A stretch of DNA of 64,000 nt from Chloranthus sessilifolius (lineage: Eukaryota > Streptophyta > Magnoliopsida > Chloranthales > Chloranthaceae), in NCBI GenBank assembly GCA_021018995.1, contig CM037593.1, positions 18,318,088-18,382,087 on the forward strand. Reading direction: 5' to 3'. Shown in pieces: positions 1 to 9,429 of this stretch. The position numbers and the translations under genes are program-made. Under the pieces are notes generated by a model, which worked only from the letters and a program-made list of their open reading frames with translations, was not told the DNA's origin and searched no databases. The number at the start of each line of letters is the position of its first letter. Positions within the stretch are counted from its first letter, which is position 1.

Positions 1-1080
1 TAGAATAGAAAATTAATTTTAGGAATTTCTGTAGGTTTAGATAAGTAATTTTATTAGTTTCGAAAAAAAAAAAATCAAAAAATTTTGAGGTCGATCAATC
101 GAGCCAAACCTTCGATCAATTGACTCCCAAAAATTCGCACTCTTTCTCTCTCTTGTGTAATCCGAATTTTTAGAATTTCTAAATTCGAAATAAAAAAAAT
201 ATAAAAAAATTTTTTAAAAAAAAGTAAAAAAATTTGAAAAAATTAAAAATTTGAAATTTAACATTTTGAAATTCGAAATTTGAATTTTTAAAATTTGAAT
301 TGTTTGGAATTTTGGATTTGGAAGATTTATTTTTTTTAAGATTGGTAGGATTTTTTTTTTAGGATTTCTAGTTTAGGATCTTTAGGATTTTTTTTAGGAT
401 CTTTAGTTTATTGCCTTTTTAGAATTTGAATATAAATTTTAAATTTTGAATTTGAATTTAACTTTTGTGTTTGAATCTAAATTTTGATTTTGAAGTTTGA
501 ATTTGAATTTAATATATATATATATATATATATATTTAAAATTTGAATTTATATTTTGAATTTTGAATTTTGAATTCGAATTTCGAAAAAAATATATTCC
601 AATTTGATTTTAAAAATTTAAATTTTGAAATAAAAAAATAAAAAAAACAAAAAATTGAAAGTTGAAATTCAAAATTTTAAATCTAAAATTTGAAATTTAA
701 ATATTCAAAATTTGAAATTTGAAAAAAAAAAAAAAAAAGTTCGATCAATCGACGTGTATTGTCGATCAATCGATTTAAAAAATTAAATTAAATTAAAAAA
801 AATAAAATAAAATATTTCAAATTTTCAAAATTTTGAAATCCTAATTTTTTAATTGATCGAGTGATCCATTCGATCAATCGAATCTGAAAAAAAAAAGGGT
901 TCGATCATTCGTCGTGTGTTGTCGATCAATCTATTTTGAAAAAAAAATAAAAAAATAAAAAAAATTTCAAATTTAAATAAATCAAAGTTTCAAATTTTCA
1001 AAAATTTGAAATTCGAAATTTTCGATTGATCAAGTGAACCATTCGATCAATCGAATCTGAAAAAAAAAAAATTAAAAATT
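1..1080 (+). repeat. AT-rich leader of element A with palindrome pairs
   Basis: Almost pure A/T low-complexity DNA built from repeats of a TTTGAAATT-like word, with a TA dinucleotide run at 512-535. Embedded in it are short palindromic words related to CGATCAATCG, in pairs starting at 92/113, 742/763, about 850/871, 902/923 and 1023/1044, each pair 21 bp apart. No gene is seen. By position this would be the untranslated leader between primer-binding site and gag. Confidence 0.7.
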
Positions 1081-1113
1081 AAAAAAAAAAAAATTGGTGT
1101 TATTAGTGAAATC

Positions 1114-1938
1114 ATGTCAATGCATGGATTCAATCTAGAATCATGTGCTATTTGTGACAATTCGATGCACATTACACCTATGTGTCCCTTGAACAACTCA
1201 AATTATTACCCTGTACAAGTCCAGCCAAATCCTGTTTGAAACACTCATGACTTGCAGAGTGAATCTAATGATATGTGGGGGTTTAATCAACCTCCAATGT
1301 GTGATATGATGTCTTACTCTGATCAAAGTTACTGGCATAGTTAATCCAATGGCATGCGTGAGTTTAATCAACCTCTAATGTGTGATATGATGCCTTACGA
1401 TGATCAAAGTTATCGACAGTGCCAACCTAATGACATGTGTGGGTTTAATCAACCTCCAATCTGTGATATAATGCCTAACGATGATCAAAGTTCTTATCCC
1501 AACAACTTTTCTTATGACTTTTCACAGCAAACTCAATACTTTCAAGATACAGAATCATATGAATCAGCCCAAAATTCCTCTTACTCCTTAGAATATTTAA
1601 AAGGTTTGCTGTACACCAACACTCAAAGAATTTCTAAGATACAATCTCAAGTTAGTCAGATGATCGAGTACTTACAAATGAAAGATAAAATAGAGGAGTC
1701 CCTTATCAGTCAGAATGATGAGGACCCCGCTAATTTCGTTCAGAAATATGAGCAGGACGAATTGGTCACTACGCTTGAGAATGATATAACGAGCGTTGAG
1801 GTAGTGCAAGTGCGAGGAAAAGAGGAAATGGAATGGAACGATACTGATATTGAGGAGGGAATTGAGAATCAAATTGAGATGAGGGAGAAAGAAAATGGCA
1901 CCCTTACAACACCTGATAAGGGAGACAACTTTTTCTAA
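1114..1938 (+). pseudogene. Gag C-terminal remnant of element A (zinc knuckle)
   Basis: A reading frame can be followed from the ATG at 1114 to the stop at 1936-1938. In-frame stops interrupt it near 1237 and 1341, so the longest open part is 1354-1938. Residues 11-24 form a perfect CX2CX4HX4C zinc knuckle, as in retroviral-type nucleocapsid. Three tandem 27-residue repeats rich in N, Q, D, Y and M follow, then a helical stretch with evenly spaced I, L and M, then an acidic tail. The N-terminal Retrotrans_gag domain is absent, as in element B. Its expected job was RNA packaging in a virus-like particle; it is now broken. It is not a host gene: it lies between a repeat leader and an LTR, in line with a gag position. 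Confidence 0.65.
1267..1498 (+). repeat. Three tandem 81-bp (27-codon) repeats in gag
   Basis: Units begin at 1267, 1348 and 1429, so the period is exactly 81 bp and keeps the frame. Each unit encodes a version of FNQPPMCDMM followed by a DQSY motif. The first two units carry or border stop codons; the third is open. The last unit is incomplete. Confidence 0.85.
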
Positions 1939-2561
1939 TGAGTGTGAAATTAATTTAGGGGAGAAAGAGGAATTTTAAATCTGTTGTCCATTCATTGAAT
2001 ACATAAATAATCAGCAGAATGCCGAAAAAAGATTAATGGGCTTGAATCTGAAGTGCGATTTTGGGAATGCCAAGTACAGGGTAGAGATGGATCATAATGG
2101 TGGCACTTGGGCACATCATCGGAGTGTAACTAAGTCCTTGATAAGAGAAATGCCGAGACGATTAAATAAATCACTAATCCTGCTTAGAAAATTTTTCATG
2201 AAGATTTGGGATCCTGGTGGATTCAAAATGAATTTACATCTTGTAGATTAATTTCACAATTTTCTTTTCAAAAAAAAAAAAAGGAATGAAGAAAAAAAAA
2301 ATGGTGTCTCTGTTTGGATGGACACACGATTAATCGACCCACATTGTCGGTTAATCGAGGCACTATAAAGTCAACACATTTTGACTTGAACGGGTCGATT
2401 GATCGACCACTTAAGTTGATCAATTGACTAAGGAGTTTTCGAAAAATTTAAACAAAAAATTGCTTAGATACACTCGTTTTTATGATTAATGATTATGATT
2501 TTGATAGGGTTATTCGAGTAAGCATTTTGTTAGTTTTGAAAATCTCTTCACTATTGTTGAC

Positions 2562-2598
<37 letters not shown>

Positions 2599-2753
2599 CG
2601 TGTGGTGAGGATACTTGGATATACTGGTATATTTTCATGCAGGTTTGGGGGAGGATTTTTCCTACCTCTCTCCTTTTCATGTGCTATCACGCGCCTCAAG
2701 TCATTACTCCAGGTATGTTTTCTCACTTTAATCTAATATTTTATTTATTGTTA
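1939..2753 (+). other. Decayed region downstream of gag in element A
   Basis: Short frames only, for example 2036-2251 (71 codons), with no domain I recognise. It holds a 36-bp T run at 2563-2598 and two more palindrome pairs, starting at 2327/2348 (CGATTAATCG type) and 2396/2416 (CGATTGATCG type). Probably former coding or untranslated sequence of the element. Confidence 0.5.
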
Positions 2754-2788
2754 ACAATGAGGACATTGTTTTGTTCAGGTTAGGGGGT
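2754..2788 (+). promoter_or_regulatory. Conserved hairpin plus internal G-tract (element A)
   Basis: ACAATG-AGGA-CATTGT at 2754-2769 is a short perfect hairpin, followed about ten bases later by TTAGGGGGTG. The same arrangement occurs in element C at 29420-29455 and, on the minus strand, in element B at 14821-14852. The G-tract resembles a polypurine tract but lies about 1.8-2.3 kb upstream of the real one. A possible role is a second plus-strand priming site or an RNA signal; this is inference. Confidence 0.5.
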
Positions 2789-4602
2789 GTAGTCTGTGTG
2801 ATTTTATATTTTTTTATTCCCCTAAAACCATTAAAAATATATATAGTTTAGAGCCATCACACATGTTATTTTGCGATAGTTTTCAAACTTTAGTTGATGA
2901 TGTATGTGAATTTAATTTTGAAAATAGTGATGTCATATTTTGATTACTTCTATCTAGGATAATGAAATTTAATGTGATAATTTGAGGATAGTCCTGAAAT
3001 TCATGCCTAGACATTTTATGCACGTATACCATACTTAAGATCTAGAAATCGAGGAACTAATTTGAACTTTGAATCATAGGTTCTTAGTGGAGATTAAACT
3101 CAGTGAGCTTTAGAGTTAATTTCCCGTCCTTGATGAGAGTTTACATAAACTATGTGTTATCTTTGAATACAAATTATTTTTGCATAATCTCATACATTTT
3201 ATTTTGACTTGCGACTTTGCATGACATTAAATTCATATCATTGTGTTAGAATGTATCATATGTTTGCTCAAGACAAATAGGCAAAGTTATCATCTTTTAA
3301 GGACATGATTGAAGGCCATCTTTGGCTTGTTTGTGCTTATAATATCCCATCTTATATAATTTTATCCTTCTAATACCCCTTTGAGCCTATTGAAAAATTT
3401 ACCTTTATACATTCTTTGATAAGCCACGTTAACCTTTAACCCTTCACCATTTCTGAAAATTCAGCTTTACCCTTATTATTTATGAGAAATTAGGAACGAT
3501 GGATGAGAGTGAATGAAAAGAGAGTAAGTGGAGAGATACCAAGTTGTGGTATTTACTGAGAGTGTATAGCAAAAATATTTAAAAAAAAAAAAGGAGAGAA
3601 AAAGAAAAAGAAAAATTTGAAAAAGAATGAAAAATATGTGGTGCTTTAAGAAAATGAAATTCAAAAGAAGAAAAATGTGTGAGAAAAGAAAAGAAAGTTA
3701 AGAAAATAGAAAGAAATTTAGAAAAATATTGAGAGATTAGAAAAGAAAAAGAAGAGAAATAGAAAAATTAAAAGTTAGTTTCTTTTCCAATTTCTCAGAA
3801 ATTTTGAATCCCAACTTCCATTTCTTTCTTACCCTTACCTAAGCCCCATTACAACCCTACAAAAGACCTTCATGATCTGATCTTGCATTAGTAATTACCT
3901 TGTAGGGAGTAAATATGTGATACCTATGACACTTGATATGACATGCATAGCATATAAGTATCTTTCTATGAGATTCTCTTTTATTCATTGACTATGTCGT
4001 GTTTCTTCTATCATGTGAGACCTTTTTGTTTGTTTTGTATTGATCTCTCACATGTAAGCGAAAATGAACCCATCATCGGAGAGATCCTATTTTGAGAGTA
4101 TACCTAAAGTGAGGATTGAGTCGAGACATGAGATCTAATGATTTACTGTTTAAATTGGTTCCGAGATGGATGAATCTTGGTTTTGGTATGCACACACGTG
4201 ACGTTTAGGCATGAATGGATGAGTTATCTAACGATTTGAGTATTAGACTAATTTGAATGGATATTAGTATGATTAGTATAACATTGTTATTTGAAATTGA
4301 GAATTTGCATGTTGAATTGATTAATGATTTTGAGTTTTGAAGTTAAATATATATGAAAATCATGTTTTAAAAATTCAACTTTATCAATGGTTTCAAAAAT
4401 GGGTTGAAGTTTGTGGGTAACTTCACTGAAAACCCTCAGGAGACAACTCCTCCACTAGGGATCATCTAGGCGTTTAAAGGCTTATTACATATACTAAATG
4501 CAATCGTGTTTCCTACGAAGGTGGCATTCTTTACTTTTCTTAGGTTGTTAGTTATTTTTCAATTTTGTTTATCTTCTTTTTTGCTCGAGGACTAGCAAAG
4601 TG
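2789..4602 (+). other. Non-coding 3' region of element A
   Basis: No open frame of note. The stretch 3480-3780 is purine-rich (GAAAAAG words). Segments match element B in reverse complement (around 13380-14270) and more weakly element C (29460-31780), so this is a shared 3' untranslated module of the element group. Confidence 0.55.
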
Positions 4603-4616
4603 TAAGTTTGGGGATG
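4603..4616 (+). promoter_or_regulatory. Polypurine tract of element A
   Basis: AAGTTTGGGGATG lies directly before the LTR start TGATAAG. Element C has the same context (AAGTTTGGGAGTG before TGATCAG). It would prime plus-strand DNA synthesis. Confidence 0.75.
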
Positions 4617-6236
4617 TGATAAGTAAAGAAATATAATGATATTTCACCCTTAAAGACCTACATTTAGTTACCCGATGAAAGCTATTTAATATGTTTTATA
4701 TAGTTTTAGTGGTTTACTGGTCTGGAGATGTGTTGAGCATAAAATAATCGAAAAGTTCATAATATAACGTCAAATTTGTGCTACCTTGGATCATCTAAAA
4801 CTTATCCCGACTTGCAGCTCAATTTTTACCTTTAAGACATCGGACTCACAAAATGGTTAAAACATGAAAGTTGTAGAGCTCGTTGTCTTCTTTCTAACAC
4901 CGTGAGAATCGCCTCAATCCAACTTCAAGATAAACAGTTATGACCAAAATACTGAGGCTGTGTCTGTTGAAGAGTTGGGCCGAGTTTCAAGAAAATCTGG
5001 GAAGGTCGATCGATCGACCTAAACCCTTGATCAATCGACTTTGGACCGAATCTTTATATTTTTAAAGCTCAAAATTAGGGGGAAAAGTAGGGTTTTGAAA
5101 TTAGACCCTATATAAGGGAGAATTAGAATTAGGGTTAGAAAAATATCTTCCTTTGGGGAGCCTTTTATTTTCCAAGCATTGTTCTTTCCATTTCCTAGTT
5201 TTAGGTTCTAGATTAGTTTAATTACGGCATTTGAAGAAGGATTGTACCGGGTTAGATTAAAGCTTTCGTGGATTTCTGTGGATCATTACTTACGATATTT
5301 TAATGTCATTTTTAATTTCTGCATTTATTGAGTTATTCATTTCAATTATGTGTGGCTAGTTTTATTAGGGATGGGGATCTAATGAACCCCATCCGAGGGA
5401 GTCATTTATATTAATACAAATCAGTGATTGAGATGTCAGATGCTTTTAAAGGCCCTAATGTTGTTATTGAGAATGGTAAAATCTGATTTCAATTTGAGAT
5501 CTAGGAGCTAATCATGCCCTATGATTTCAGATCTGTAATAATGATTTTATCCTAATTATTACCTATCTCGGGGTGAAGTTTTACTGCCATCTAAGGTGTG
5601 AGTGTTAATCACACACTCATGGGGTGTTAATCATACATCTCCTTGATCTCGGATTGATAGTATGACTTTATCCCAGTGGTGAGTTCCAATCACTATCTGA
5701 GGTGTGGGTGTTAATCACACACTCATGGGGTGTTAATCATACATCTCCTTGATCTTATATCGTACTTTGAAAATTACCTAGAGATTGGGTTCTGGGTATT
5801 GTCTGAGGTGTGAGTGTTAATCATACACTCATGAGATGTTAATCATACATCTCCAGAATCTCAAATCTATACTTTAGAACTCACGTGTGTTTGGGGCGGT
5901 GTTTCTTTTTAGATATCTGTTAAAGATCTCACATCTCAATCGACATATTTGTATTACACAAATGATAAACCTACAATGGGAGGATTTAGTATCCCAATCC
6001 TTACCTTTCATAATCTGTTTAAATTTCAATTAGTGGTTAGTGTTTATCTCATTTTCCAAGTTCTTAAGTTTTTAATTTAGAAAATACTGTGATAGATTTG
6101 TGAAAATTCTTTTGGTTAATTGTTATTTTTGATTTTAAATTTCCTAACCAATCCTCGTGGGAACGATCTCGTACTCTGCACCTACTGACTACATCACGAT
6201 TCGTGCACTTGCGAGTATAACTTAATTTTCACAACA
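4617..6236 (+). mobile_element. 3' LTR of element A (1620 bp)
   Basis: Begins TGATAAG right after the polypurine tract and ends ACAACA, giving TG...CA termini. A TATA-like box, TATATAAG, is at 5109-5116. A block at 4867-4970 is shared with solo LTRs D and E. It is followed by a 16-bp perfect palindrome at 5004-5019 and a second palindromic word at about 5029, their centres 21 bp apart. A 106-bp repeat lies at 5595-5868. The end near 6150-6236 has the usual GGGAACGATCTC and CACTTGCGAG words of this group. Confidence 0.8.
5595..5868 (+). repeat. Three direct repeats of about 106 bp in LTR A
   Basis: Copies start near 5595, 5698 and 5804. The shared core reads GGTGTGAGTGTTAATCACAC, then an ACTCATGGGGTGTTAATC-like part and CATACATCTCC. 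The last copy is partial. GTGTTAATCACAC is itself near-palindromic. Confidence 0.8.
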
Positions 6237-6241
6237 TTAAC

Positions 6242-7459
6242 TCACACAGAATGGAGGAAATTTGATCGATCAATCTCCTTGTTTGATTGATCAAATTCTC
6301 AATTTGATCGATCAATGTCTACATTGATCGATCGAGCAAGTAAGAACTTAAAATTTCCAAAAATCTAGACTTTATGTTTGTATATTAAATTATACCATTT
6401 GATCGATCAATCTCCTTGTTTGATCGATCAAACCATCATATTGATCGATCAATTTCCACATTGATCGATCATCTTCACATTTGATAGATCATTTTCCAAA
6501 TGATCGATCAATCCATCACATTGATCGATCATTTCTCAAATGATCAATCAACCTTGAAATTTGATAGATCAAATCCCAACTTTTATCGATCAACCCTATC
6601 AAGCATGAACTTTCAGAAAACACACCTTTCTGTTCCTATAAATGCATAATATAATTTGATCAATCAATTTTCCAGATTGATCGATCAATTCCAAATTTGA
6701 TCGATCAAATACCTAATTTGATCGATCAAATATTGACAGCTTCTGTCATCAATACCGATCATTGAACTTGACCTATTTTCTCTCTTAATCCTTAATGATC
6801 CTCAACGAACCACACATACACATGCATCTACCTATTTATTAGGTCTTAACTCTTACAATAAACCTAATAACTCACCTCTTTTAATGTTGTTTCCGAGTTC
6901 TCGGCGAACGCGATCCGAAGAGGGTTTCGGATCCGAAACTACGAATTTGTCGTCGTTACGACTCAGATGAGCAGATGCGTGACTCTGCTTCAAAACACAG
7001 CAATACCACACATCCCCAAACTAAACATGAAGCTTTTAAATCGACCCCTTCACACTCTATTTAAGAGAATTTCCAATCTAAGATATTCTCATGCCTTGGT
7101 CTCACAACAGCGGTACTTCAGAACCCAGCTCATAGCTACAGATCATTAGAAAGCAAGAAGAAGAAGAGTAGAGTAATGAATCTAACCCTCTCCCTTCCCA
7201 TATAAGCTAAACCAATGAAAATATCTAATATTATAATTTCCCGTATTGAGCACATACACCAATACTCTGGCGCACGACCTTTCATCCAGGTCTTACAAGA
7301 TTCAAACCGTCATCAGAATTGACACATGACCTCGCTTAATTGTGGATTAATATTCTTGCTAATAATATTATTATAAAATTTTAATTCATCTCGATTTTTG
7401 TGTCAGACACGTATATCAAAGCAGTCGAGTTATGTTCAAAAATTTAGGGTCATATTACA
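6242..7459 (-). mobile_element. Element H: LTR fragment, same family as solo LTR F
   Basis: On the minus strand the sequence starts at 7459 with TGTAATATGACCC and runs down to element A, which interrupts it. The first 130 bp match the start of F (15319 onward), including a shared GACTGCTT...ACGTG...GACACA-type stretch. A TATA-like TATATGGG lies about 250 bp from the start in both. The palindrome array begins about 730 bp from the start, also as in F. The other end is left of the window or deleted, so solo status and target duplication cannot be checked. Confidence 0.65.
6264..6727 (+). repeat. Array of 18 GATCGATC palindromes spaced 19-21 bp
   Basis: Cores of GATCGATC (a few GATAGATC, GATTGATC, GATCAATC) start at 6264, 6285, 6306, 6326; then 6401, 6422, 6443, 6463, 6483, 6502, 6523, 6542, 6563, 6584; then 6658, 6679, 6699, 6720. 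All spacings inside clusters are 19-21 bp, close to two turns of B-DNA. The clusters are 75 and 74 bp apart. Flanks usually extend the palindrome to TTGATCGATCAA. The intervening bases differ, so it is not a simple tandem duplication. It lies within LTR H. Confidence 0.9.
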
Positions 7460-7605
7460 GTTCGGGCACTATCACTTGAGAATCCTGGCTTAAAATGGAG
7501 GGTGTGAATGCAACTTTAGGCTGCCAAAAGCTTCCAAATCCGACATGGGGCAAGGGAGACAAGATCAGCGTGGCAGTTAGCATTTCGAGCAAAGCATTCA
7601 GTGGG
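7460..7605. other. Short intergenic stretch
   Basis: About 145 bp with no open frame and no recognised repeat. It sits between the end of LTR H and a CACTA-type MITE. Confidence 0.5.
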
Positions 7606-7746
7606 CACTACAAAAAATAAGACTATTAGCGGCGGCCAAAAACTGCCACTATTAACAAAAAAACCTACTAAGCCGACTATTAGCGACAACTTTTTTGTTA
7701 ATAGCGGCAGTTTTCACTGCTGCTAATAGTCTTCTTTTTTGTAGTG
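7606..7746. mobile_element. CACTA-type MITE copy 1 (141 bp)
   Basis: Begins CACTACAAAAAATAAGACTA and ends in the inverted form TAGTCTTCTTTTTTGTAGTG. The interior is largely self-complementary around an AGCGGCAG-like core. The flanking 3-bp candidates are GGG and GGA, one mismatch. The CACTA termini and 3-bp duplication point to the CACTA (En/Spm) superfamily; no transposase is encoded. Confidence 0.85.
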
Positions 7747-7790
7747 GGAGGAGAGAATACCATGCTCACAACTGAGAGGTTTGAATCCGT

Positions 7791-7930
7791 CACTACAAAA
7801 TTAAGGGGTTTCAGCGGCACTTATTATTAAGGCATTTTTTGGTAGCGGCAAGGCTAACAACGGCAGTTTTTGGTAGCGACATGACTAATAGGAGCAGTTT
7901 TTTGTTAAAAGAACTGCCACCCTCTATAGT
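7791..7930. mobile_element. CACTA-type MITE copy 2, truncated
   Basis: Starts CACTACAAAATTAAGG and matches the reverse complement of the copy at 61308-61460, including TAGCGGCAAG and GCGACATGACTAATA words. The distal inverted terminus is missing, so the right edge is approximate. Confidence 0.7.
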
Positions 7931-8424
7931 TATAATTTTTCTTGAAATTGTGAACCACAAGTGGCATCTAAACTTTATGGTTTCCCATATGGGGTCACTA
8001 TGCTTCCCCAAGGCATCCATTTGTACTCAGGTCCTAAATAACTAGGAATTTTATGTCGAGATAGATCGATGGACCGAAATTGAATGTCTACACACTTAAA
8101 TAATATAATATAACATATATGTTTTCACAAAATAAACAACTACCATGCAATGTGAAAATACATTTCAACGCCCTGTCCATATAAAATTCGATGAAGTGCC
8201 CTACTTAGGACTCAGTTTATTCTCAAACTGACATCAACTTAATACTTTTCAGAATTAGTGAAAGTCAGCTTTTAATGATTTGGGTGCTCATGAAGAACAA
8301 TTTCAGGCAAGCCAAGTGTTCCTATGTTTTTGTCCTCTTCTTTTCAGATTTTTGGTCATGTTAGAGCCCTTTGGCTCAAGAAAGGCAATGGGGCCACCTC
8401 TTTATTTACTATTTTTCTTAGCCT
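7931..8424. other. Intergenic, no gene seen
   Basis: Short unrelated frames only. Nothing here resembles a known protein. Confidence 0.5.
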
Positions 8425-8623
8425 GTGCTTGGGATTGCTCTTTGGAGGCAAAGAGCAGCTCTCTGCTCTGGCGTAGAGCACTTCAATGTGTATGTGTTTG
8501 GTTGTAAGTGTTGTTACCTCTTTCAGAGAGTAAAAGAGCTGAATTTGAGTCTTTCTAAAAAAGTAATTTAAACTTGCTCTTTTAAGTGTGCTGCTCTTTT
8601 CCTCCAAAGAACAAGACAAACAC
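8425..8623. mobile_element. MITE with GTGTTTG/CTCTTTGG termini, copy 1 (199 bp)
   Basis: Starts GTGCTTGGGATTGCTCTTTG and ends with the inverted CAAAGAACAAGACAAACAC. A second copy is at 36264-36515 with better-preserved termini. Subterminal AAAGAGCAGC is also inverted. The superfamily is not clear because no convincing target duplication is visible. The copia element begins 8 bp to its right. Confidence 0.75.
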
Positions 8624-8630
8624 AATTTAC

Positions 8631-9289
8631 TGTTAGAGACTATCATTCAAGTCAACTCACATACCCATTCAATGGTCCTCATAGAGATAAAGATCAAATT
8701 ATTGGTGATAAACTTCACCCAACTGAAATTGTTAACAAAGAAACTAAACATGTTGATGTGGAAGTCTATCATACAAAGTCAAAGGAAGGCTCCACTTGTA
8801 AAGATAATTTGGCTAAGGATAGAAACATATGTGGTGATGGGGCAGTATTCCATATGAAGAGAAAAGAAGGTACTTGCTATCAGGGGCGTAGCCAGGAATT
8901 TTTGTTAGTGGGGGCTACAAGTGATAAATATAATGTTAGTAGTTATTTTACTATCGATTTGGGGGCTTCTACATCATAGATTTAATTGGGAGCTTATATA
9001 CAAATGAAGGTTGTATAGGAAACATACTTCATAGAAACTCTAGAGTTAAATGGGGGCTTGAGCACCTACACCTTTCTATGTGGCTATGCCAGTGCTTGCT
9101 ATGAAGATCGGATAACTAAACAAAGTTGTTAACTTTTGATAAGGGCAAAAGATCCTCTATAGCTCTATATAGTCTTATGTAATGTATCATTAAAGAGTTT
9201 ACAAAAACAATTATCTTCTTCATCGTGGACGCAGGTCTTTAATGACTGAACCACGTTAATCTACTCACATTATCTTTTATTTATTCTAA
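8631..9289 (+). mobile_element. 5' LTR of the copia element, with inserted hAT MITE
   Basis: 659 bp. Removing the 214-bp MITE and one copy of its 8-bp duplication leaves 437 bp, the same length as the 3' LTR. It ends TTCTAAT against TTCTAACA in the 3' copy. Confidence 0.9.
8881..9094. mobile_element. hAT-type MITE inside the copia 5' LTR (214 bp)
   Basis: Flanked on both sides by the perfect 8-bp duplication CTTGCTAT (8873-8880 and 9095-9102). The termini are imperfect inverted repeats: CAGGGGCGTAGCCAGG on the left, and CACTGGCATAGCCACA as the complement of the right end. It is absent from the matching position of the 3' LTR near 35578. An 8-bp duplication and CAGGGGCG-like ends are typical of hAT elements. 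It encodes no protein. Confidence 0.9.
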
Positions 9290-9302
9290 TTGGTATCAAA
9301 GC
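9290..9302 (+). promoter_or_regulatory. Primer-binding site for initiator tRNA-Met
   Basis: TTGGTATCAAAGC directly follows the 5' LTR. The usual plant copia site is TGGTATCAGAGC; there is one G-to-A difference. Confidence 0.88.
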
Positions 9303-9429
9303 CAGCTCTGGTTCTACGAAATTGTGCAAACACTCACCACCAGAGAACCTTGCAAAAATCTTTTTGAAGGACTCAACGCCAGAGTCGCTACTCAAATCCC
9401 GATCATCATCAAAGTTCAGATTGTCAACA

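Larger units (their letters stand above)
1..6236 (+). mobile_element. Element A: pol-less Ty3-gypsy retrotransposon, 3' part
   Basis: The left edge of the window lies inside this element, so its 5' LTR and primer-binding site are not visible. In order the sequence shows an AT-rich leader with palindrome pairs, a decayed gag C-terminal reading frame with a zinc knuckle, a hairpin plus G-tract at 2754-2788, about 1.8 kb of non-coding DNA, a polypurine tract and a 1620-bp LTR starting TGATAAG and ending ACAACA. No protease, reverse transcriptase, RNase H or integrase was found, so it must have moved with enzymes supplied in trans. The region around 3480-3560 and 4190-4240 matches the reverse complement of element B (13380-14150), so A and B are relatives. 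It sits inside older LTR H; the candidate target duplication to the right is TTAAC. The Athila/Tat-like assignment is inference from gag and LTR features. Confidence 0.8.

Noticed and set aside
2482-2736. 84-codon frame with a poly-Phe run, and a poly-Lys frame opposite
   Set aside because: Both are translations of the 36-bp T run plus chance flanks.
6264-6727. CRISPR-like regular array
   Set aside because: The repeat core is only 8-12 bp, is a palindrome, and the gaps are about 8-12 bp. The DNA is plant nuclear, and there are no cas genes.
8356-8979. Overlapping frames around the start of the copia LTR
   Set aside because: They cross a MITE and the LTR. Near-identical frames recur at the 3' LTR (35330-35608), so they reflect the repeat, not a gene.
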